The notes under the pieces are model-generated. The model ran no database searches and was not told the origin of the DNA. It worked only from the letters and a program-made list of their open reading frames with translations. 28,666 nucleotides of DNA from Cercozoa sp. M6MM (Eukaryota > Endomyxa: Ascetosporea). The stretch lies in NCBI GenBank assembly GCA_040357565.1, contig JBDODJ010000138.1; one strand, written 5' to 3'. This document shows, in pieces, positions 20,198 through 28,666 of the stretch. The translations under genes and the position numbers were made by a program. Every line of letters begins with the position of its first letter. Position 1 is the stretch's first letter.

Positions 20198-20615
20198 ATG
20201 ACTGCACTTCCTGAGCGCACCGATGATATCATCGAGCAGCTGTTTAAAGTACATTAATTCGTATTTGTCTGAGGTCCAGATCGAAAAGCGACTGTGCACA
20301 GGGACATGAAGCGGTGCTGAGCAAGCTGTTCACCCCACTTGAGTTCGAACGCGGCACTGCCAGGTACTAGGACACTGTTTTGGTTTGTGCCATCCCTTAT
20401 TATCCTCCCCTATCCTATCTGGTAGAGCGGCCATTCGCGCGTCAACGACTGCCCTGTCCCGTGCCGATCTCCTGCGAAAAGGTGACGTTTTCGGATTCGA
20501 AGAAAATTCAACATACACTTACTGTGGCTGCGGACAGATGTCCGCGTGCAAGACGGCAAGAAAGGCGGGTTTCGCGCCGCTGCGACTGAGCTGTTTCCTG
20601 TATTATTTTTTTTGG

Positions 20616-20649
<34 letters not shown>

Positions 20650-23061
20650 GGTTGGTGTGTCTGTAGGACGAGTGGCTCGCCGAGCACATGGACTGGTCGT
20701 CCGATGACATTGCCAAGGGCGTTGGTGGCCCAGTGGTCAATCTGGGTACCACGTGCTGTCTGTGTGACCCTCCTGTCTTTGACCCTTCTGTCTTTGACCC
20801 TGATACACCCTATCACCCCACACCCCTTAGGCAAGAGCGGCGCACTGTCGGCGGCACTGTTGTTATTGGCGTATTTGCCGCCTTTGCAGCAAGTGATTCA
20901 GCAGCACCCGCATCAGGTAACCTTCAGTTCCACTGTTTCCTTCTTGCAGCCACACTCTCATACACTCCCACCATCGCCGACAGTGCAATGTGGCGTCAAG
21001 AAACGCGTTCTGTGCCATGTGCGAACTTGAGAAGACACTGCCGAAATTGCTGCGAAACAAAATTGTATCATTGCACATGTTAAACCCCCACTGTGTTTCT
21101 CGGTTTTGGGGCCCCCCCCCCCCCAGACGGAAAAGCTCTCGCCAGAGGAGCTGTTTCGCCGACTGCGCTCGCTGAGTTCTCACTTGCGCAGCAATCGGTT
21201 CAACGACGTGCACGAGGTACAGCTATGCAGCTTTGCCTACCCACCCCATCCCCTTACCCGCCCCTTTACTCTACCCCTCTACTCCACCCCTCTACTCCAC
21301 CCCTCTACCCTCACGCCTCCCATGCAGGTGCTCCGTGCCCTGCTGACGCAAGCGAACGAATCTTCGCTGCCGCGAGAGTACGCCAGACTCGATCAGGTAC
21401 CGGTTGTTTTTACCCCCTTTACCCCCATTTTAACCCCCACCTACTCTGTCTTGCCTTGTGCGCAGAGCACGCGTGCCAAGGTGAGTGCGCGCATGCTGGA
21501 GACCTCGCGTTTCGGTCGTCTTTTTGGCGGCTATACCGTGCGCGAGTTGCGCTGCGTTAAGTGTCGCGCCGAACGCAGCGTTTACGATCATTTCGCCGAG
21601 TTGCTTCTGCCCGGTAGCGCTTCGCTCGATTTTCGCTTTGTTTCACAATTGCTTTCGCTTTGTTTCGAAATTTCTTGAATAGCTTTGCTTTTGTTTCGAA
21701 ATTTCTTGAATAGCTTTGCTTTTGTTTTGCGTGGTGAAACTGACTGTTTTGTTGTGCGTAGTGTCGAAACGTGCACCGAACGTGGCGGCGGCGCTGAAGC
21801 AGTTGTTCGCAAAGCGAGAGAGTTTCAAGCTGCAGTGCGCACAGTGCGATTCGGTGTGTTTTTTTCTTGTTGTTTTGTCTTGTTGTTTTGTCTTGTTGTT
21901 TTGTCTTGTTGNNNNNNNNNNTCTTGTTGTTTTGTCTTGTTGTTTTGTCTTGTTGTTTTGTCTTGTTGGCTGTGTGAAGCTGTTGTTGGTTGGCAGCTGC
22001 AAGAGACGGAGTCGGCGAGCCGCGTGTTTCACCCGCCGCGTGTGCTGCTGGTGTCGCTGAAACGATGGCAGCAGGGCCGCGACGGTCTGTCGAAACTCAG
22101 CAAGCACGTCGCTTTCGACGAGCAGCTCGACCTGGGTGCCTTCCTGTCCGACGACAACGCTGCCATGCTGCAGCACAAGCAGGTAGTTTTGCCCTTCCCT
22201 GAGTCTACCCATGCCCTATACCCAATACCCACACACCCTTTACCCCTACCTTTACCCCTCCCTTGACAGTCCAAGGCAGCGTGGCGACAGTCAGACGTGC
22301 CGATGCGGTACCGACTGCACTGTGTCGTGGCCCACACCGGCAGCAGTCACGAGTCTGGTACCTTTTGCATAGACATAACATCGCCCCCCCCCCCGCTGTG
22401 TCTATATGCATGGGTCGCAACAGGTGAGTACGAGGTGTTTGCACGTGCACCTGACGGTGTCTTCTACGCTTTCGACACTGGTACCAATTGCTCGACTGAC
22501 TCCAGTCGAGTCCAGTTACATCCATGTGTGTGTGCAGTCAAGGCACAAGTGACACGTGCCAAGTGGTCGCGCGTGCAGCGATCCTGCGCCTACATGCTGG
22601 CCTACATCCGCGTGGACGAGTCGCGCGCGCCCGGGGCGCAAGTCTTCCTCCGCGCGGAAGAGGACAAGAGCCGCGCGGATGCGGTTGACACCAAGCGCGA
22701 CGCCAACGCCGAGGCCGCGTTGATGCGTATTTTCGGCACGACCGAGAACAAGTGGAAGCAGCGTCGTGAGAAGCAGGAGGTGTGTGTGTGTGTGTTCCTT
22801 GTGTTTCACCCCCCTTACACTCTATGTGTTGTCGTTAGGCCAAGAAGAAGCGGGAGGAGGAACAACGTCGGCGTGGCGTGGACGAGAGCGGCTTCAAGCT
22901 GCCGCTGTCGCTGCAACGTCTGCAGGAGAAGGCGCGTCTGCAGCAGAGGCAACAGGAGCAGCACCTGCAGGAAGATCAGAAGTCGCTAATGACACAGAAG
23001 GCAACGCTGAGCGCCACCGCTGCTGTGACTTCCTTCGCCACCCGTACTCTCTTTCTCTCCC

Positions 23062-23113
<52 letters not shown>

Positions 23114-23715
23114 ATATGTATGTATATATATATATCCTCATCCTAACTACCCCATTACCGGAACAGGCGCACCGAGGATATTCACCGAGGCGATCGCTGC
23201 GCAGTCGGCGGTACAGATGCCGTCGCTGTCGCACGCACTGCTGCCGGGTCAGGATGCCGATCAGGACGGTGACAGTGATCATGGGGATGATCGTAGTGAC
23301 TCAGCTGATGGTGACACGGCTGACGGTGACACGGCTGACGGTGACACCGCCGACTCTGCCTCGACCGCGGTTGTTGCACCGGCCGCCAAGCGACGCCGAC
23401 TGTACGGCGAGCGTGCCGCCAGGCAGCAGCGCGAGCTCACTCGAGAGGAGGCGCGCAGTGCCACCGGCGTCGTTGCCGACTCGTGGTTCAACAACGACAA
23501 GGACAGCGGCAACGACAAGGACAGCCGTGTCAGGCACACCAAGCGCGAGCGCATCGGCACCAAACTGGACTGGTACGACCGGCAACTCGACGAAGGTCGC
23601 GTCGCCAAAAAAGGCCGCAAGAAACAAGCACTCACGTCGTCCGACATGTTCCAGACGCAGCACGAGAAGAACCGCACCGTCACGCCGGCACAGCGAGGTG
23701 TGTCGTTATAATATA

Positions 23716-23752
<37 letters not shown>

Positions 23753-24082
23753 TTTTTAATATGTTGACACTGTCTCTAGGCCGTGAGTCCCGTGGCAGAG
23801 GACGCGGACGTGGACGCGGTTTCGGACGCGGACGTGGACGCGGTTTCGGACGCGGACGTGGACGCGGTTTTGGACGTGGCGGACGCGGACGCGGCGGTTT
23901 CGGACGCGGGCGTGGACGTGGTCGCGGCCGTGGTGGACGTGGCCGCGGCTTTGGTGGTACCCAGTGTCTACTCGACCTTTATGCTGCAATCGAGCCCCTG
24001 CTCAGTGTGTTCAAATGAGTTTTACTTCTGTGCACCTACTGCGTTAGGACGTGGTCGCGGTCGCGGGCGCTCTACTTCGTAA
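20198..24082 (+). CDS. USP36-like ubiquitin protease homologue, catalytic Cys and His missing, RG-rich tail
   Basis: Exons from 20667 follow the USP36/USP42 domain order. A Cys-box region reads VVNLGKSGALSAALLLLAYL. Next come NAFCAMC, RFNDVHEVLRALLTQ and two zinc pairs (RCVKC and QCAQC), then RVLLVSLKRW and VVAHTGSSHESGEYEVFAR, with DGVFYAFD after it. The position of the catalytic Cys (NLGNTC in active enzymes) is Gly, and the catalytic His (GHY) is Glu; the later FD acid remains. After the domain come a Glu/Gln coiled segment, an acidic Asp-Gly-Asp repeat, KLDWYDRQLDEGRVAKKGRK (resembling the USP36 C-terminal motif) and about 60 residues of RGRGRGFGRG repeats. A nucleolar ubiquitin-binding scaffold is inferred. 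The exons before 20667 (ATG at 20198) splice in phase but are uncertain. An intron holds a 10-N gap. Confidence 0.82.
20618..20650. repeat. (TA)n microsatellite
   Basis: TA/ATATAC repeat in the intron just before the exon encoding the Cys-box region of the USP-like gene. Similar TA runs lie at 23092-23135 and 23710-23752 in its later introns. Confidence 0.9.
21852..21968 (+). repeat. (TTTTGTCTTG)n array with assembly gap
   Basis: A TTGTTTTGTC decamer tandem array in a USP-like gene intron, interrupted by 10 Ns at 21912-21921. As with the TTGAG array, the gap lies inside the repeat, so the copy number is unknown. Confidence 0.95.
23041..23135. repeat. (CT)n plus (TA)n compound microsatellite
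   Basis: A TCTCTC run of about 50 bases passes straight into TATATA, within a USP-like gene intron that starts at about 23043 and ends at 23166. Confidence 0.9.
23780..23955 (+). repeat. Coding repeat for RG/FG-rich tail
   Basis: Tandem copies of an 18-30 base unit encode GRGRGFGRG-type repeats (a GAR domain) in the penultimate exon of the USP-like gene. The DNA repeat is very regular, so copy number probably varies. GAR domains bind RNA, are arginine-methylated and favour nucleolar location (family knowledge). Confidence 0.85.
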
Positions 24083-25484
24083 TCGCACCCACAACATGCC
24101 GTGCGTTAACGCTAACCTTGGTTTCTTGCTCGCTTACACTACGTTAGACTCATCGAACGCAATCAAAGGTTTACCCAGGATTTGCGGTTCGAGTTTGAAA
24201 CCAAAACACAACAACCCCGAGCGCCACACCGCGCAGTACAGTAATTAGATGCAGTGGGCACAGCACAGCCGTGTACTATGCTGTGCAAGTTGTGTTGCGA
24301 GTGAGATTTGCTAAGTTGTCCAGCATCGGTAATTGTGATGAAGACCCGCATGAGTGATAAAGCCTAGTGTTTAACCTACCAACTGCCCAAGGAACCCGCG
24401 ATACTCAGGCAGTTGCCCGAGTGCACAAGCACGAGACAAGAGGTCTGTTTTCTCACTTTACGAGTCTGTTGGTACTGCTACTATGTTCCGTATAGCTTGA
24501 TGCACATTCTGAGCGTCACTTGTGTTTGTTTCATGACTCAGAAGCAGGTGTCATTGTGTGACACTGCGGCACAGATCATGGCTGTGCCTTGCCTCCACTT
24601 GCTTACCTCATAACCCTCGCAACTGTTTAGACACCATGTTTTCGACCCTTCTCCTACTCGACTGTATGAGAGGTGTTTCTTCAGCAAAATATCTGCAGAT
24701 CGTGCGATTTTGTGAATGCAGAGCGGTTGTACCCATTCAATTGAGCTTCGCCTCGGGCGCGTCATCATGACCCAGCCCCTCGAACTTTTAAAACAGAACT
24801 GAAATCATCTATTGTTGGGAGGCTAGCTGTTTCAATTGCTAAGCGCATACTTATGATACTAATCAAATGATACTAATCAAACTCATCAATCGTGTGGCTC
24901 GTATTTTTTGCAGACCGGAGTGAGACGTCTCGCAGACGGCGACTTGGCACGTCTTGATTCCGCAAAGAAATAGTTCAAACTTAGGTTGTGCCGAAAGTCG
25001 TGACATGTTTCCTGAGCAAATGTGGTCTCATGGAACGCATGAACTAGAGCAGAAGTTATGACGGCGCGATTGCCAAAAAGGGACCGTCTTAAAGCCAGCA
25101 GAGGCCGACTAGTTGAATTCAAGTATCAGAGTTGCTAGTCTTTTTATCTGTCTCGGTGAGTGGTGAGTTCGTAAAATACCCCCGGGGCAGTATAAAACTT
25201 GCTCTAAGTTTATACGGCGTTACAGCGCTTAGTGGCAGAGCTCAAGCTGAGTGTGGTTTGTTTCTGCGAATTCTACTTCCAACACGTAAATGTAAAGCAT
25301 ATGTGGTATCGCTGCAAACGTAAAATCTAAACATGCTTGTTCGTATTGCTGTATTGGTATCGGGTCATTGACTCATTCTTGTCAAACACGCTTCCGCGCG
25401 GCGGAGGTCAAAGCGGACGGACAAGTGGGGTTGCAAGTCTTCCACAACCCTCACCACGCTTTCTGTTGTGTCTCTTCACACTAC

Positions 25485-25526
<42 letters not shown>

Positions 25527-25577
25527 TGAGTTATTCTTGCTTGCACACGCTTGACTCGTTTCCCTTGCCTTGCTGAG
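24083..25577. other. Intergenic region
   Basis: About 1.5 kb without a supportable gene. Short ORFs on both strands look random. The last 90 bases are pyrimidine-rich, with a (CT)n run at 25490-25523 about 55 bases before the next start codon, probably promoter or 5' UTR. Confidence 0.5.
25490..25523 (+). promoter_or_regulatory. (CT)n tract upstream of secreted repeat protein
   Basis: A pure TCTCTC run sits 55 bases upstream of the ATG at 25578. CT tracts near transcription starts act as core promoter or leader elements in several eukaryotes; that role here is inference. Confidence 0.35.
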
Positions 25578-26892
25578 ATGTACCTGCTCGCTTCGATTGT
25601 GGCTGCTGCTTGCGTCGCTGGTGCGCACGCCAAGTTCGACAGTGAGTTTTCTTAAGCTCCCTGCTATCTACTGTAGCTACTGTAGCCACTGGGGGCTACT
25701 GTAGCTACACTTTGGCCCATTTAACTTTAAGCAAGCGAGTGAGTCGAGTTTGTCTTGTGCAGTCAACGCGCTCGCCGCGGCGGGATTGCTGAGCGACAGC
25801 TACTCTGGCGGTGCCGGTAATTTTCCAGTACATTTTGGTGTTACAATACTTCCTAGCTCCCTGGATATCTGTATACTGATGTGCCTGTCTGAACTGCACA
25901 GGTGGAGCGCACGGTGGACACGGTGCTCCCCGAGGTACTGCTGCACACTGTCACAATGCGCAACTGAATGTCTACTCCCGTGTTTCATTGTGTCTGTGTG
26001 GTGTGTGAACTTTGACAGGCAGCGGCGACTACGGCAGCGGTGACTCGCACTCCTACGAGGTACTTCAAAATACTGTAATTTATAGACTACAACTTACGAC
26101 TGCGCGCACAACCGAAGTACTGATGTCGCACTTTTGAAATACTCTGGCTGCTTGACAGGCTCCCAAGTACGAGACGCCATCGTATGAGGCGCCCGAGTAC
26201 GAAGCTCCTTCATACGAGGCACCCAAGTACGAGGCTCCTTCGTATGAGCAACCCAAGTACGAGGCTCCTTCGTATGAGCAACCCAAGTACGAGGCTCCTT
26301 CGTATGAGCAACCCAAGTACGAGGCTCCCTCCTACGAGGTACCTACTCTCTCCTCTTCCTTTGATATTATAAACAGCAGCAGTACCTTCTCTATGCTCAC
26401 AGCAACCCAAGTACGAATCGCCCAAGTACGAGCAGCCCAAGTACCAACAGGCAGGGCACAAGTCGGGCCGCTCAGGCCGCTTGAGTCGCTCGGATCGCTC
26501 GGGTCACTCGGGCCGCTCGAATCGCTCGGACCGCTCGGGCGGATACAAGATGAGCCCTCAGTACGGAGCTCCCAAATACGAGACGCCCAAATACGAGGTG
26601 CAGCCTATTTGTTTTGCTCAGCTTGCTTCCTGTAGATTTAGTACGCACATTCATATCGCTGGCGTTGTTACAGGCACCCAAGTACGAAGCAGCGTCCTAC
26701 GAGCAGCCCAAGTACGAATCGTCCGCGGCAAAACACGAGGAGTACCAGCCTGAGCACGGCGGCCGTGTCTACGAGAGCGGCAGCGGCAATGGCCGCGGCG
26801 GTAGCGGCTCCGGCTACGGCGGCAGCGGCAGCGGCGGTCGTCGTAGTCGCCGCGGTGGACGCCAGCAGCGTCATCGTCGTCGCCGCTACTAA
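25578..26892 (+). CDS. Secreted Tyr-rich pentapeptide-repeat protein, 261 residues
   Basis: Seven exons (25578-25641, 25763-25816, 25902-25934, 26019-26059, 26159-26338, 26403-26597, 26674-26892) close in phase at 262 codons ending TAA. A clear signal peptide (MYLLASIVAAACVAGAHA) leads to Gly/His/Ser-rich exons. About 18 tandem copies of a pentapeptide [AQT]P[KSE]YE follow, for example APKYEAPSYEQPKYE. An Arg-Ser segment (GRSGRLSRSDRSGHSGRSNR) interrupts them before more repeats and a Gly/Ser then Arg-rich C-terminus (RQQRHRRRRY). Mature cysteines are absent. Regular Tyr every five residues with alternating Lys and Glu suits a cell-wall, adhesive or matrix protein cross-linked through Tyr, as in other Pro-Tyr-rich structural proteins; this is inference. 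Introns 4-6 are phase 0 and fall after YE, at repeat boundaries. Confidence 0.85.
26159..26441 (+). repeat. Coding 30-base tandem repeat in the Tyr-rich protein
   Basis: Nearly identical 30-base units (CAACCCAAGTACGAGGCTCC then TTCGTATGAG) encode paired pentapeptides. Three consecutive copies around 26235-26325 are almost identical, pointing to recent unequal exchange. The array is split by the intron at 26339-26402. Confidence 0.9.
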
Positions 26893-27715
26893 TTATCAAC
26901 TGTTCGGACGATCATGCCGCGACGCATACTATACATACTGTACGCGAACCAAGATTCAGACACCTATTTTGACAGTTGGCACACGAATATTCGATTGCTT
27001 CAGTTTATTAAGTCAGGCGTCAGTAAATACGATAGGTGAGTACGATACAATACGGTATAGTACGAGACACAGCACGAGCACCCCACGAAGGCCGAGTCGC
27101 GTCGCGCAGCCTAGTCTAGTTTGTGGAGACCGTAAGTAAATTAAAGTCACTTAAATGGTACGGCGCGGCGCCGCACGCCACGCACGGTAGAGGAACTTAG
27201 TTACAGTTACAGATCGACTAATGTAACTACAAAGATACGCTAGCTAGTGTATCATGGGTGGAGAAACGACACAACGAAACGCAAGAAGCTACGCGTCAGT
27301 GCAGATCTCGCCGCTGTCGTTGTTTCTGCTTCTGTTGGAACGTTCACACTTGACAGGGCGCGATACCTAGCTACAGGGGGGAGTTACGGACAGTTAGTTA
27401 CAGGAAGTAAAATTGTCATGTTTATTTCACCTAATATTGCCCGATTTCACTCGACGCGTCCCGATCGCTAATCATGCTCTGCACCCACACGGCTAGGATA
27501 TTTTCAGAGCACATGCTATCTTTCTATCCTTAAACGGTCGAGCAGTTTGTAAATTACGTTAAGTTAATGTCACGTCACGGTAGCTAGGGGGCATTCGCGG
27601 ACGGTAGTCCCGAGGCCGTAGAGTCCGAGGTCACCATCGCGGTCGCAATGGCGACGGGCAACAGAGTTCAGCGGGGTGCGCAACCTCGGTGCGCAGCCTC
27701 GGGGTGTACGCTAGT
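26893..27715. other. Intergenic region between convergent genes
   Basis: About 820 bases between the stop of the Tyr-rich protein and the stop of isovaleryl-CoA dehydrogenase. No gene, RNA or strong repeat is visible. Confidence 0.5.
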
Positions 27716-28552
27716 CTACCAGTGCATCTTGTTAAGCTCGCGGCCGATGAGCATGCGGCGAATCTCGCTGGTGCCGGCGCCGATCTCGTACAGCTTGGCA
27801 TCGCGCAGGTAGCGTCCGGTCGGGTACTCGTTGATGTAGCCATTGCCACCCAGGACCTATGGTACAGATGGACATGACATAACATAACATAGCACAGCGA
27901 GGTACGTTGTACTGCAGTGAGTGCAGTGTACCTGGATGCTGTCGAGGGCCATCTGCGTGGCAGCTTCGGCGGTGCGCAGGATGACGCCGGCGCAGTCCAT
28001 GCGGCGCTGCTGGTGGCCGTCGTTGCGGCCTTCAGCCACGGACTGATCGACGGCACGTGCCACCGAGTAGCTGTGGGGGGGGGGGGGGGGGTAAAGGGAA
28101 GGGATGTGGTTGCACACAAGTAGACAGCAGTACAGGTAGGAACGACACTGCGACAACTCGACGTACATGTCGGCCAGCTTGCCCTGCACACAAACGCTAG
28201 GAAGGCAGGAAGGAAGGCAGGGAGGAAGGAAGACAGGAAGATACCTGCATGAGCTGGAACTCGCCAATCGGCTTGCCGAACTGTTTGCGTTCCTGTGAGT
28301 AGGCCAGCGACGTCTCAAATGCCGCCTGCATCAGACCCACCGGACCGCCTGCGGGGGGCGGGGGTAGAGTCAACAAAGAGTAAAGGGCAGGAGACAAGCA
28401 GCCTACCCGAGAGCACGAGGCGCTCGTAGTCGAGGCCGGACATGAGCACAGTGACGCCACCGTGCAGCGGGCCCAGCACGTTCTCCTTGGGCACCACGCA
28501 GTCCTCGAACACGAGCTCGCACGTGTTGCTGCTTCGCATGCCGAGCTTGTCC
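27716..28552 (-). CDS. IVD: Isovaleryl-CoA dehydrogenase, C-terminal half (partial)
   Basis: Five exons on the minus strand (28552-28407, 28348-28245, 28183-28134, 28070-27932, 27856-27716) join in phase to 192 residues plus TAG; the 5' half lies outside the window. The protein reads [18 protein letters not shown], then [20 protein letters not shown]. The Glu of LDYERLV is the catalytic base typical of isovaleryl-CoA dehydrogenase. After it come [39 protein letters not shown] and [20 protein letters not shown], and the C-terminus is [17 protein letters not shown]. Gly replaces the MCAD-type Glu, as expected for this family. The enzyme oxidises isovaleryl-CoA to 3-methylcrotonyl-CoA in leucine breakdown, in the mitochondrial matrix, passing electrons from FAD to ETF. 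Confidence 0.95.
28076..28091. repeat. Poly-G run in IVD intron
   Basis: A run of 16 G on the plus strand, i.e. poly-C just before the 3' splice site of a minus-strand IVD intron. It resembles the C-run 3' intron ends of the GYF gene (4-17) and the USP-like gene (21111-21124, 22384-22394). Confidence 0.85.
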
Positions 28553-28590
28553 CTGCCACATGGGAGGTACCTTGTGTATATATATATACA

Positions 28591-28592
28591 TA

Positions 28593-28666
<74 letters not shown>
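28591..28666. repeat. (TG)n microsatellite at window edge
   Basis: Nearly pure TG repeat with one CGCGCG interruption, running off the end of the window within an IVD intron. Confidence 0.95.

Noticed and set aside
23279..23683. Minus-strand ORFs opposite the acidic and basic region of the USP-like gene
   Set aside because: They are shadows of a GC-rich coding exon with repeated Asp-Gly-Asp codons.
26159..26441. CRISPR-like array from the regular 30-base units
   Set aside because: Units are contiguous with no unique spacers and they encode a clear protein repeat.
26080..26461. Minus-strand repeat ORFs opposite the pentapeptide region
   Set aside because: The plus frame has a signal peptide, in-phase introns and a sensible C-terminus; the antisense frames have none of these.

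Overview
This is a nuclear window from a eukaryote, most likely a unicellular protist. The genes are cut by many short GT-AG introns (most 45-90 nt), lie close together on both strands, and encode eukaryote-only families: VPS52 of the GARP complex, a tubulin-tyrosine-ligase-like protein, a USP36-type ubiquitin protease and GYF-domain repeats. I cannot name the lineage from the sequence. All gene models below were spliced by eye. Where I say the phases close, the exon lengths sum to a whole number of codons.

Layout. 20-2979 (+): C-terminal part of a protein with three GYF domains, with introns full of simple repeats. 3016-6126: a possible tiny minus-strand gene, a 95-residue secreted protein and a Cys-rich multi-pass membrane protein. 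5877-7958: gene-poor, with decayed ORFs and a long perfect-looking hairpin at 7022-7069. 7959-9258 (+): an 85-residue small secreted protein, then a fragment of a DEAD-box helicase. 9392-11139 (-): type I membrane protein. It is divergent from 11342-12014 (+), a protein with four CxxC pairs. 12362-14524 (+): 595-residue coiled-coil protein, tail-to-tail with the 410-residue TTL-like gene at 14539-16231 (-). 16481-19563 (+): VPS52. 20198-24082 (+): a USP36-like protease that has lost its catalytic Cys and His and ends in an RG-rich tail. 25578-26892 (+): a secreted pentapeptide-repeat protein rich in Pro-Lys-Tyr-Glu. 27716-28552 (-): C-terminal half of isovaleryl-CoA dehydrogenase.

Two compartments are visible. 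In 1-2980 and 16480-28666, exons are GC-rich and introns are built from tandem simple repeats; the same motif families recur in unrelated genes, and two of the arrays hold 10-N assembly gaps. In 3000-16250, introns are plain and base composition is more balanced.

The genes do not form one pathway. Loose themes are nucleolar ubiquitin biology (pseudo-USP36), endosome-to-Golgi tethering (VPS52), tubulin or other glutamyl/tyrosyl ligation (TTL-like), leucine catabolism in mitochondria (IVD) and an extracellular Tyr-rich structural protein. The strongest candidates for something undescribed are the catalytically dead USP36-like protein and the secreted [AQT]P[KSE]YE repeat protein.
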